A stretch of 64,000 bases of DNA, taken from NCBI GenBank assembly GCA_021818945.1, contig JAKASV010000001.1, positions 36,221 to 100,220 on the forward strand, written 5' to 3'. The position numbers were made by a program, and so were the translations under genes. This document shows, in pieces, positions 45,805-54,625 of this stretch. The notes below the pieces were generated by a model, which saw only the letters and a program-made list of their open reading frames with translations, ran no database searches and was not told the origin of the DNA. The stretch's first letter is position 1, and every line of letters starts with the position of its first letter. The stretch comes from a bacterium (GTDB taxonomy: Bacteria; Babelota; Babeliae; Babelales; Vermiphilaceae).

Positions 45805-46752
45805 ATGTATTATGGTAAAAGTCTTTTGGCTTCAATGGTATTAATAAGTTCAGGATTGCTTATTGCTTCTGCAGATCTAGATGAAAAAGTTGCAAAAAAT
45901 AGGCACGAGCTTATGCATATTTTAAGGTGGGAATCTGAAAATTCAGCAACCGTTGCGCGAGTAGCCGAATTAGTGCGCGATGGAATTGGTAATATTGATG
46001 AACGTGAGACCGGAGATCAGGTGACAGCCCTTGAATTGGCAGTCATAAGAATTGCACCTGAGTGGTGTCGATTATTATTGCAAGCAGGTGCAGGCATTAA
46101 TGTTCCAGGATCACATATTACTGTAGGCCATTTATTAACCAACTATCAGGAAAGCCCTTTCCTTGCTGGTAATCGCAGTAGATTTGATCAAGGCTGTGCA
46201 GTGATGAATCTTCTTATCCAATACCATTATGATATAAATAGCCTTGATAATGCGGGTGAAACTCCTTTGCATGAACTTTATTCCAGTTGCTTACAGGGTG
46301 GTATGACTGAAGAAGCGGCTGAATATTTCTTAAGGCATGGAGCAGATATTACCATACCAAGTAGATGCCGCAATAATCTTCGTTTAATTGATTGTGCACC
46401 TAAAAACTCGCCTATGGGTAGAGCCATAAGAAAAATTGCACAGGAAAATTTGATCCGTAGCATTAATCTGGATGATACAGTAGGGATCAAAAATGCTCTA
46501 TTGCGTGGTGCAAGTGTTGGTATGCAAGATAGAAATGGAAATAATGTTTTTCATATTGCTGCTATGCGTATTGGTAATCATGCAAGTATGACGACTTTTA
46601 CTTATCTCTTGAGTTTGCCCATTCATGCGATCGGACATTATTTAAATGTACTAAATCATGACAGAGATACCCCAATGCACATACTCGTTCTTAATGGGAA
46701 TGCTCAAGACATACTGAATGATATCGCACATTTGCCTATGCCTACTATTTGA
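45805..46752 (+). CDS. Secreted ankyrin-repeat protein
   Basis: 315 residues with a signal peptide (LLASMVLISSGLLIASA). Ankyrin repeats are recognisable by their helix-loop pattern: TALELAVIRIAPEWCRLLLQ, then INSLDNAGETPLHELYSS with EYFLRHGADITIP, ALLRGASVGMQDRNGNNVFH with IAAM, and NHDRDTPMHILVLNGNAQ. The repeats are irregular and separated by insertions. Ankyrin proteins of intracellular bacteria often bind host proteins, but here the partner is unknown. Confidence 0.8.
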   Translation: MYYGKSLLASMVLISSGLLIASADLDEKVAKNRHELMHILRWESENSATVARVAELVRDGIGNIDERETGDQVTALELAVIRIAPEWCRLLLQAGAGINVPGSHITVGHLLTNYQESPFLAGNRSRFDQGCAVMNLLIQYHYDINSLDNAGETPLHELYSSCLQGGMTEEAAEYFLRHGADITIPSRCRNNLRLIDCAPKNSPMGRAIRKIAQENLIRSINLDDTVGIKNALLRGASVGMQDRNGNNVFHIAAMRIGNHASMTTFTYLLSLPIHAIGHYLNVLNHDRDTPMHILVLNGNAQDILNDIAHLPMPTI

Positions 46753-46917
46753 GATTTAATGGGTAAGCTTAATGTGATGCGAAAAAGATAGTAAATCATG
46801 TACAAAATGTGATTAAATGGATAGAAAACGCCATTCGATCTCTAACAAATTGGCAGCGTGCGTTTTAAGCATTCTCAATAAACTTCGTTGGATATAACCA
46901 TATAAAAGGACAATTTT

Positions 46918-47331
46918 ATGAATGATACGCCTAAATTCGTTGTTGGAGTTGTTGGAATTGTTCGCAAAGTTGATACTATCTTACTTATGCGCAGAGCTTT
47001 AACTAAGTCTACTAATCCAGGAAAATGGGAGTCTGTCGCGGGGAAAGTCGAATTTAAAGAACATCCCAATGATACTTTGCATCGAGAAGTTAAAGAAGAG
47101 TCGGGATTGAATGTTTTAATTAATGAACGGCCTTTAGCAGTCTTTCAAACGATACGAGGAACCGAACCGATGATTTTGTTATATTATTTGTGTGATTATG
47201 TAAGCGGAGACGTTACTTTATCCAAGGAACATGATGCTTATAAATGGGCAAACCTTCAAGAATTCAAAACCCTTTGTTCATTCCGCGAATTGATTGAAGT
47301 TGTAAATGGCATATTTATTCTAATCGGGTAA
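46918..47331 (+). CDS. Nudix hydrolase
   Basis: 137 residues with a Nudix box: GKVEFKEHPNDTLHREVKEE followed by SG, that is G-x5-E-x7-REVxEExG. The start PKFVVGVVGIVRKVDTILLM and the pre-box NPGKWESVAG are typical of MutT-like proteins. The TAA stop lies inside sequence that looks like the 3' end of a group II intron, so the last few residues may derive from that insertion. Substrate unknown. Confidence 0.85.
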   Translation: MNDTPKFVVGVVGIVRKVDTILLMRRALTKSTNPGKWESVAGKVEFKEHPNDTLHREVKEESGLNVLINERPLAVFQTIRGTEPMILLYYLCDYVSGDVTLSKEHDAYKWANLQEFKTLCSFRELIEVVNGIFILIG

Positions 47332-47392
47332 GAGGAAACGCCTAGCTTCCGTCTTACCACACCACCATACGTGCCGTTAGGCAATACGGGGG
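47325..47392 (-). mobile_element. 3' end remnant of a group II intron (domains V-VI)
   Basis: Read on the minus strand, CCGTATTGCC-TAAC-GGCACGTATGG folds as a domain V-like hairpin with a tetraloop and an offset bulge. It is followed by GGTGTG and then a second hairpin, GGTAAGA(C)GGAA...TTCC-TCTTACC, whose position and 3' end ACCCGATT match domain VI and the intron end. No intron-encoded reverse transcriptase is present in the window. The usual AGC/CGC catalytic triad before CCGTAT reads CCC, so the fragment is probably dead. Confidence 0.55.
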
Positions 47393-47577
47393 TCTGTCAA
47401 TAAATTTGTGTAAATGGGTTTCATGAGTTAATCCAAAAACATGACAATACTTTCCTTAAACATGGTAGATAAAGTAGCAAGATTTGGTCACGCCATCCGA
47501 ATACCGTATTAGCCATTTTTACATTTTTTGTGATTAGACTAAGCACAGGTTTTATGATTTGTTTATCAGAATTAGTA

Positions 47578-48468
47578 TTAGTAAGCTGTATAATTTTTTT
47601 CTTCAATAAGCTCTGAGCCAAACATAGTATTTATGGTACGTTTAATGGTGCATCGTTTATCATTTGTATAGTAAACCGATCTTCCTAAAGCGATAAACTC
47701 TTCATCAAATTGTCCAGCCAGCTTTTTTGCTCGTAATGCATCTTGGATATCCCACATGGCTTCATTTGCATCACGTAGTTCATTAACCAGAGAATCAAAT
47801 TCTCTAGAGGAAGTTAAAGCTTTTTCAATAGTATCATATAATATCTCATACTCATCTATCACATGTATGAGTTTTTCTGGTTCGGTGATGCGATCTTTTT
47901 TTATGAGCAGAATGGTAATGCGATCTACTAACTCGCCTAAAGACAAGGGGATTATCAGATTTATTGATTCGTCTATTGACGGTTTGCGTGCAATGGTACG
48001 GGATTCCTTAATATGGGCATATGATTTTTCTTCAATAATTTGCGATCCACTTAAAAGATTGAGGCTGCGTTTAATACATGCCCGCTCATCATTATTAGTA
48101 AGAATCGCATTGACCATCGTGACAAACTCATGGTCAAAACATTTTTGTCTTTCTTTAAGCCGCACGGCATCTTCAAGGTCCCACAGGTTTTTGTTGACCT
48201 CTAAAAGTCTACAGGAAAGTTCATCAAGATCCTGAGAAGGTTCAACAATCGTTTCAAAAGCCGTAGATAGCCTCTCAAGTTCTATAGTAATATTATGGAG
48301 CTTTTCCGGATCATTGATCCTTTCTTGTTTGATACGCAAGATAACAATTTTATCTATGACATCGGCTATAGAGGTCTTAATATAAATAATCGGTTGATCT
48401 TGGGCGAGTAAGCTACTAGTGCATGCATTTACTATTAAAATAAGATTTATACACAGTACTGCTTTCAT
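47578..48468 (-). CDS. Exported protein with two tandem DUF6165-like domains
   Basis: 296 residues. The N-terminus MKAVLCINLILIVNAC reads as a lipoprotein signal with lipobox VNAC. Two homologous halves follow. Each has a start like ADVIDKIVILRIKQERI or GELVDRITILLIKKDRI, a middle ExE/L-rich helical part, a VNKNLWDLEDAVRLKE or ANEAMWDIQDALRAKK block, and an end with NDERACIKRSLN or NDKRCTIKRTIN then GS-x-(L/I)IEEK-x-Y. This is the DUF6165 pattern, elsewhere often found next to TPR or glycosyltransferase proteins. The start was placed at the ATG after AAAGGAG. Confidence 0.7.
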   Translation of the reverse strand: MKAVLCINLILIVNACTSSLLAQDQPIIYIKTSIADVIDKIVILRIKQERINDPEKLHNITIELERLSTAFETIVEPSQDLDELSCRLLEVNKNLWDLEDAVRLKERQKCFDHEFVTMVNAILTNNDERACIKRSLNLLSGSQIIEEKSYAHIKESRTIARKPSIDESINLIIPLSLGELVDRITILLIKKDRITEPEKLIHVIDEYEILYDTIEKALTSSREFDSLVNELRDANEAMWDIQDALRAKKLAGQFDEEFIALGRSVYYTNDKRCTIKRTINTMFGSELIEEKNYTAY

Positions 48469-48649
48469 TGAAAACTCCTTTACGCTTGACATCCTTTTTG
48501 CTGCTTCATCCTATTGTTCATGGTAATACTAAACAAATAAGAAAATGTAAAATTTTCTTGTTTTTATCTGCCTCAAAGATCTAAGTTAAAAACTAGTCGT
48601 TCACGAGTGTGACTAATCAAAAAAACTTGTTCTTAATGTTAGGTGCTTC

Positions 48650-49159
48650 ATGGTTAAAAAAGTGTTCGCATTAATTGGGATAAGCTATTTTCTTTCGCTG
48701 CATTCATCGCAAGACCTGTCTCGCGATTTATTTGCATATACGTACCATAATAAACAATTACAAGAAGAATGGTTTAAAGATCGCGTAGCAAAGCCGGCTT
48801 TTTATGCTTCTTGTTTAGGTGTTTCGAGTTTTATAACGACGCTTTTTATTTTGCAGAGTTTTTTTGGAATAAAAGATACTCTCGCCGGATTGCTTGGCGT
48901 GAGTAGTATGGTGGGTGCCTGCTCTTTTTTTACCTCTTGGATCTCATTTATGGTGCTCAAGGGTCTATTGCGTCTATTGAAGGAGAATCCTGAAGAAAAG
49001 TCTCTCAAGCAATCGCTTTGTGTACTATCGTTAAAATTGAAGCAGGCAATTGCAGATGGAGATATCAACCTGGGTGAACTCGAACGCTGTCTAGTTTTTA
49101 CCGATTGTCCATTGAAACGAGAATTAATGCAGTATGCCAGAGCTTTTTATGCGTTTTAA
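48650..49159 (+). CDS. Membrane protein of unknown function
   Basis: 169 residues. A probable signal peptide (VKKVFALIGISYFLSLHSS) is followed by about 30 charged residues and two hydrophobic segments (ASCLGVSSFITTLFILQSFF and LLGVSSMVGACSFFTSWISF), then a soluble C-terminal part (ENPEEKSLKQSLCVLSLK). No family recognised. It has no close partner gene; its stop precedes a 210-base gap without a gene. Confidence 0.6.
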   Translation: MVKKVFALIGISYFLSLHSSQDLSRDLFAYTYHNKQLQEEWFKDRVAKPAFYASCLGVSSFITTLFILQSFFGIKDTLAGLLGVSSMVGACSFFTSWISFMVLKGLLRLLKENPEEKSLKQSLCVLSLKLKQAIADGDINLGELERCLVFTDCPLKRELMQYARAFYAF

Positions 49160-49369
49160 AAAATGGTGTCTTAGCTGTTGCCTCATAACCTAGTCATAAG
49201 GCACAATAACTATGATTATGCAGCTTGACCTAATGTAAAACATTTTTCATGCGCTCGCCATGGATAAACCAGGACAACCGTTTGATTATTCATGCAGTTC
49301 AGCTAAACTTCAATAGATCTCTTTTAGTATAAATATCTTAGTAACTAATTTCTATATGGAATATGCACT

Positions 49370-50872
49370 ATGAATAAAATGACGAAGATATTCCTGATAC
49401 TATATATATTTGTGGGAATGTTGAACAGGACACCTGATGTTCAAGGCTTGAACATTTCGGGATTGAACCTGCAAAGAATTCGTTCTAAGCTTCGAGTAAA
49501 AGCAAGTCTCATTCTAGGGTCACGGTATTTTGTGCCCGTGGCAACGTTAGCTGCTGTGCTGGCAGCGGGCATTGTTGGCTATAAATTAAGTTCGTATTGC
49601 TCTGGCAAAAAGCGAGAAAGAAAAGCTTCAAAAAAAACTAACACTGATAAAGGCTATACTACACTTGATAATATTCAGTTAGGTTCGCAATGCTATCTTC
49701 CAGGGCGTGGTATTCTTGTTCCTAGTTCCTTAGGAGTAACGCACATCTGTGTACAGCAAGCTCAAGTACTTAATCAATTTGGATGGAATGGTGGAGGTGT
49801 AGCCAGTTGTGGGTATCAAGCATTAAAAAATGCATGTGCAATTACATCGATGCTTTTAGGTATTGATAGGCGTGATTGGCTGACCAGCTCTGATATTGTA
49901 CAGCAATTATTCGGTCCTGGGAGCAGCAAGTATACTGCAGGTAGGTGGCGTTCACTTATTATGCAGCATCGGGAACAGCAGGTACTGTGTTATTATTTTG
50001 CCTCTTTGATGCCCATTAAAGACGCGGCTGTAGATGTTAAAGGGGAATGCAATTATAAAAGCAATATACGAGGACTCTTTGTGTCTTTTGCGAGAGAGTA
50101 TGTACAAGAAATTGTGGGAAAATTATATACTCATGAAAAACATATAGAAATGAGTGCCAATGCATTTGTTGCGTGGGTACAAGCACGGCCCATTGTGGGT
50201 TATGATCCTACAAGATATGGCGAAAATCTCACAGCTCATGACCTAGAGGTACTTATTCATAATCGTGAAACTATTCTTGCGCATATCGCTATTGATGAGA
50301 CACAAATTTTCGATTGTTCTCTAGATATGTTGCAAAAAGCACAAGCAAAGTATAACAATGATGTTCGCGGGAAATTTAATACGATAAGCTTTGATGGCGA
50401 GTGGCTTGGGCAAGGTGAAGTTGAACTTTTGATTCCTTACGCAAAACAGCATGAAACACACCTTAAAGATATACCTGTTTTTGTGTGTGACTCTATGGCC
50501 ACAGACGAATTAGACTTTATTTCAGATGTAACTGAGCTTCGACAAGCTATTAAGGAAGGCAAGTCATTACCCCATCCTATCTATGCATTTGTATTAGGCA
50601 ACATGCATCATGATGGCGATCAGATCGGTTCAGATGGTCATTGGACGACGCTCGTGCTTGATACGCTCGAAAATAATCAACGTCGTTATACGTTGGCTGA
50701 TTCTGACGCTAATCCCGGTCACTTGTCTGCCGGCGCATGTCAAAAGTTTATTTGTTATCTTGAAGGGGAAAAGATTGGAGAGCGCATCATTTCGGCATCA
50801 AAAAATCGAAAGCCTCGGGCAGTAGGCTGGTTGTCCTCTCTCTATAATCGGTGTAAAAAATTGCTTTGGTAA
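49370..50872 (+). CDS. Membrane-anchored papain-like cysteine protease candidate
   Basis: 500 residues. A signal peptide (MTKIFLILYIFVGMLNRTP) and a second hydrophobic segment (YFVPVATLAAVLAAGIVGY, residues 53-71) are followed by a basic linker and a large domain. It has a nucleophile-like GGGVASCGYQALKNA (Cys147), then a late GSDGHWTTLVLD (His424) and YTLADSDAN (Asp444, Asp446, Asn448). The order Cys, His, Asp/Asn matches papain-fold peptidases including C78 (UFM1-specific) and related deubiquitinase families. HWTTLVLD followed by a strand ending in DSDAN is the usual motif pair in ubiquitin-like proteases. The 275 residues between Cys and His match nothing I know. Assigned on pattern only. 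Confidence 0.55.
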   Translation: MNKMTKIFLILYIFVGMLNRTPDVQGLNISGLNLQRIRSKLRVKASLILGSRYFVPVATLAAVLAAGIVGYKLSSYCSGKKRERKASKKTNTDKGYTTLDNIQLGSQCYLPGRGILVPSSLGVTHICVQQAQVLNQFGWNGGGVASCGYQALKNACAITSMLLGIDRRDWLTSSDIVQQLFGPGSSKYTAGRWRSLIMQHREQQVLCYYFASLMPIKDAAVDVKGECNYKSNIRGLFVSFAREYVQEIVGKLYTHEKHIEMSANAFVAWVQARPIVGYDPTRYGENLTAHDLEVLIHNRETILAHIAIDETQIFDCSLDMLQKAQAKYNNDVRGKFNTISFDGEWLGQGEVELLIPYAKQHETHLKDIPVFVCDSMATDELDFISDVTELRQAIKEGKSLPHPIYAFVLGNMHHDGDQIGSDGHWTTLVLDTLENNQRRYTLADSDANPGHLSAGACQKFICYLEGEKIGERIISASKNRKPRAVGWLSSLYNRCKKLLW

Positions 50873-51028
50873 TACAGATGTTAATGAACGTATTTAAAAC
50901 ATGAGATTATTGGAGCTTTGTGTTTCAGTGTTACAATCTTTTCGATTAAACGCAGCTTGCTGTTAGTCAAATGACAGCGCTTTGATCGTAGCCTGTATGA
51001 AAGCGATTTTTTAGCCATGAGTGTTATA

Positions 51029-51421
51029 CTAAACGAACGCAACAGGATTACTGGGATTGATTGTAACTGATGTTTTATATGCGGCAATGGCATCATCATG
51101 CTGCCCTTTTTTTGCATATGCATGGCCTAAACGTGATAGTATATTGGATATCTGTGGAACTGCACTGAGAGCTCTTTTATATACGCTGATCGCATTGTTA
51201 CTCATGCCCTGAGAATATCCTTTGTCGTCAGTTTGAAAAAGTTGCTGAAAGTGCATCAATGCTGCTGGGTCACATGAGGTCAAACATGTTCTCAATGCAT
51301 TAGCTATCGGATTTAAGACCTGTTGGGGTGAACCTTTTTTATGAGCTACATAGATAACTATCAATCCTATTACAGACATATTAAAAACTGCTAAACCTAG
51401 TAGGCCTATTTTGGGGTTCAT
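51029..51421 (-). CDS. Membrane-anchored TPR protein
   Basis: 130 residues. An N-terminal hydrophobic segment (GLLGLAVFNMSVIGLIVIYV) is followed by a basic linker and two TPR-like helix pairs (AISVYKRALSAVPQIS and LSRLGHAYAKKGQHDDAIAA with YKTSVTINPSNPVAF). The protein ends just after a TPR consensus Pro, so further repeats may have been lost. It resembles the larger TPR glycosyltransferases nearby only in the repeat itself. Confidence 0.65.
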   Translation of the reverse strand: MNPKIGLLGLAVFNMSVIGLIVIYVAHKKGSPQQVLNPIANALRTCLTSCDPAALMHFQQLFQTDDKGYSQGMSNNAISVYKRALSAVPQISNILSRLGHAYAKKGQHDDAIAAYKTSVTINPSNPVAFV

Positions 51422-51525
51422 TACTGATCCTTTTCTTGAAAATTCAAAGAACTGATCAAGTAATAACCCAAATAAGAAAAAACGTAAAGCTCAAAAAAGA
51501 TTTGTGTGTTGGGCGAGCTGCAATC

Positions 51526-52830
51526 TTACATGAGCAGCATCTGCTGAATATGCCTATTTCCTTCGCGTGCGCCTGACCAATTCCAATACGGAATAGTTTT
51601 TCCTGCTTGATGAGCAAAATAATAGGCAGTATGATGTTCTGCATCTTGTACATCTTTTCTGGCACCACTTTTGATAAGTAGTTCTACAAGTTGGTCATTA
51701 TTGCTTTGCGCAGCCATCATGAGCGCTGTTTTCCCATCTTTATCTTGCGCATTTACATCGACATTCTTGGAAAGGATTTTTTCAATGATAGTTTTATTAT
51801 TGCTATGTAATCGTATGGCATTCATAAGAACTGTTACCCCGTCATTGTCACGGCTATCAAGAAATGGCAGCGAAAGAAGGGTTTCAAATATGTGCTCATC
51901 ATAAATAGGCAGCAGCAACACATTTTGCCCTTTTTTGTTCTTATAGGTATAATCGTCGTATTCTTGAAAAATTCTGTAAAATATTTCAAAGGTACCGTAT
52001 TGAGCTGCATCCATTAACGGCGTACAATTTTCATCTTCATAGGGCAAACTTATCTTCGAATCAAGCTTATGAATCAGCTGCTCTACTATCTGTTGGTTAT
52101 GTTGTTTTATTGCTTGACGTAATTTATCTTTGATGCTGTGAGGGCGAACTAACTCTTGCAGTTGTTGATTTATAGTATGCGATCGCTCTTTTGGTATACG
52201 TTGGCTTGCCTCTTGTGCATAGTGTAATGCAGTTCGATGTTCATTATCTTCTATTGTGCGATCGGCTCCATGATCAATAAGATTCTGAGAAATATCTAGT
52301 AGATTTTTGTTGGCTGCAATCATTAATGCTGTTTGGCCCACATTATTACGGGCGTTACTATCAGCACCATGATCAAGAATGAGATCAACGATTTTGTTTG
52401 TACTGTGTTCTATTGCAAGCATGAGAGCAGTGGTTCCCTGTCTGTACACTGCATTTGCATCTACTCCATGTTCAAGAAGGTCTTGGACTAAATGTTCATC
52501 GCTGTGGAGTATAGAGGCCTCAAGTGCCAATCGGGCATGAGTGCTTTGAGGGTTAATGTGTGCGCCAAAAAAAGATGTCCATCGGTAGAGAGGATGCCAT
52601 CCTTGTTGTGCAGCAAACATAAGGATCTCGTCCTTTTTATTTTCCCATACATAAGCTGCTGCAATGAGTGTTAATACACAAGCTTTTTTGGGGTGGCTAT
52701 AGGTAAGTTGTCCTGTTTTTCGCAATAGCCATGCTGCAGGTTTCAAGATTGTATTAACGATTGATATAGACATGATTGGCAAGCACGTTGCCAATGCACA
52801 CACGAGAGCAATAAGCTGACGCTTTTTCAT
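51526..52830 (-). CDS. Exported ankyrin-repeat protein
   Basis: 434 residues. A signal peptide (LIALVCALATCLPIMSISI) and a second hydrophobic stretch (KKACVLTLIAAAYVW) precede about seven ankyrin repeats: LVQDLLEHGVDANAVY, GTTALMLAIEHSTNKIVDLI, GQTALMIAANKNLLDIS, a central CTPLMDAAQYGTFEIF, GVTVLMNAIRLHSNNKT, GKTALMMAAQSNNDQLVELL and HHTAYYFAHQAGKTIP. Paralogous to the disrupted ankyrin gene upstream. It probably mediates protein contacts. Confidence 0.85.
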   Translation of the reverse strand: MKKRQLIALVCALATCLPIMSISIVNTILKPAAWLLRKTGQLTYSHPKKACVLTLIAAAYVWENKKDEILMFAAQQGWHPLYRWTSFFGAHINPQSTHARLALEASILHSDEHLVQDLLEHGVDANAVYRQGTTALMLAIEHSTNKIVDLILDHGADSNARNNVGQTALMIAANKNLLDISQNLIDHGADRTIEDNEHRTALHYAQEASQRIPKERSHTINQQLQELVRPHSIKDKLRQAIKQHNQQIVEQLIHKLDSKISLPYEDENCTPLMDAAQYGTFEIFYRIFQEYDDYTYKNKKGQNVLLLPIYDEHIFETLLSLPFLDSRDNDGVTVLMNAIRLHSNNKTIIEKILSKNVDVNAQDKDGKTALMMAAQSNNDQLVELLIKSGARKDVQDAEHHTAYYFAHQAGKTIPYWNWSGAREGNRHIQQMLLM

Positions 52831-52869
52831 GATATAACCTCCGATAAATACATTATACGAGTTTGGTCA

Positions 52870-54531
52870 TCAGGCAGATGCTTGATGTACCAGTGTTACG
52901 GTCGACTCACCAAGTTTATCCCTGTTGCCGATTTGTACAGCTGTCAATCCATCGTCAGTCTTGGTATCTTTTTTGGCTCCACTTTTTAGTAAAGTCTGTA
53001 TGATTGAATGATTATCTGCTACAGTTGCCCACATCAAAGAGGTCCAGCCACCATTATTTTGCGCATTGATATCAGCGTGATGTTCAATAAGCCTTAGAGC
53101 TATCTGTTCAAGCCCCATTTGAACAGCATACATCAAAGGTGTCATGCCAATAGAATCATGTATATTGACGTCAGCTCCATTTTCTATAAATAAGAGTGCT
53201 GCCGGCTCGTTTTTTAATTGAATTGCACGAATTAAAGCTGTGCAGCCTAGATGATCACGAATATCTCTCTATATCCCTAACTGACAAAGATCTTTTACAA
53301 ATCCCATATTCTTCTTTAATAACGCCCCAAACAACGAAGTTGATCCCCCATGGGATTGGTTACTATCAGATGCAGATGTTTTTATATATTCAATCAACAT
53401 GTTCTTAATTTCATTGTTTGATGCAAGTTCAAGCGCTGTTCGCCCTTGAGCGTCTTGACAGTGTACGTCAATGTTTGGGCAAGCTAGTAGTCTACGCACA
53501 TACTTTGTCATACCTTTCATTGCCGCATACATGAGAGGGGTTATTTTATCAGCAGCGGCGAGGTTAACATCTGCACCATTGCGCAATAGCATCCAGACTG
53601 TTTCTGGAATATTTGCTCTGATGGCAACTAATAGAGGTGTTTGCAATCGTTTGTTTTGTAGATTGATATCAGCTTTATTATCAAGTAAAACTCGTATAAT
53701 ACCGGTGAATCCATTACATGCTGCTAAATGGACTGCTGTATTGCCATTGGAATCAACAGCATTAACATTAGTACCGGCTTTTATCATGTAATAAACGATT
53801 CTGGTTTTGCCCTCTATGGTAGCTGTATGAAACAATAAGGTTACGTGTTGTTCATGAGTATTAATTTTTCCACCAAGACATATCAAAAAAAGCGCATTAT
53901 CTAGATGATTCGATTGTTGGTCGTCAATGTTACTTGAAAGATGAGGGTTCTTTTGGTCAGAGGTTGAAATTTTTTGAGCTTGTAATAATTCTTCAAATAA
54001 AATATCTGAGTCAAGAGGATTTTGCTTGGCAAGAGATATGCCTGCTTGTGCCCACAAAATTATTGCTTCACGATTATTTTTTTTAAATGCTTCAAGAAAT
54101 TCATGAGTATACTGTGTCGCTTGATCAGCAGGGAGTTGTAAGCCTAAATCGATAAGTTCCTGTGCATCTTTGTATTTGTTGTTGTGCATATTTTCTATAA
54201 AAGATTGTACTAAGGGGCCTTGCTTTTCAATGGGAATAGTTGCGCCCAATAAGGCTAGAAAGCTCATGCGAATCTCATGATTATTAAGATATGCGTGCAA
54301 GAGTCTCTCATTTTTTGTTTTTAAGTATTGTCTCGATAAGAAAATTCCTGTTAAAGATGCTGTCATTGCGATCAGTGTCTTTGGTCGTCGTTTGCATAGT
54401 ACATAAACTTGACTTGCAATAGAGGTACAAGGTCTTACTATCCAGCGATCTACATAACCTATGGGGCAGGTAGTAGATGAAAACATAGATATGCTTAAGA
54501 TGATGAGCGTAAGATTTTTAGCTGTAACCAT
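52870..54531 (-). pseudogene. Exported ankyrin-repeat protein gene with an in-frame TAG
   Basis: A single frame of 554 codons, interrupted once by TAG at 53269-53271. Before it: signal peptide LTLIILSISMFSSTTC, a second hydrophobic segment (TLIAMTASLTGIFLSRQYL) and ankyrin repeats such as GNTAVHLAACNGFTGIIRVL and KITPLMYAAMKGMTKYVRRL. After it the frame continues as RDIRDHLGCTALIRAIQL, ENGADVNIHDSIGMTPLMYA and GWTSLMWATVADNHSIIQTL. The TAG sits where an ankyrin loop would have a residue, so this is a nonsense mutation or a read-through site. Confidence 0.8.
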
Positions 54532-54625
54532 TCTTTATTCCTCAATGGGAGTCTCACATTTTAAATGATATGTTTAGTATAGTGTTAGCCGATATTTTCT
54601 CAAATGGTAGGCAAAAATTTTTCTA

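Noticed and set aside
47421..47621. A 66-codon gene on the minus strand
   Set aside because: It overlaps the DUF6165 gene's 3' end and runs into intron-like sequence; no homology pattern and no ribosome-binding site.
50881..51123. An 80-codon minus-strand gene
   Set aside because: It overlaps the TPR gene in another frame and has a composition unlike a real protein.
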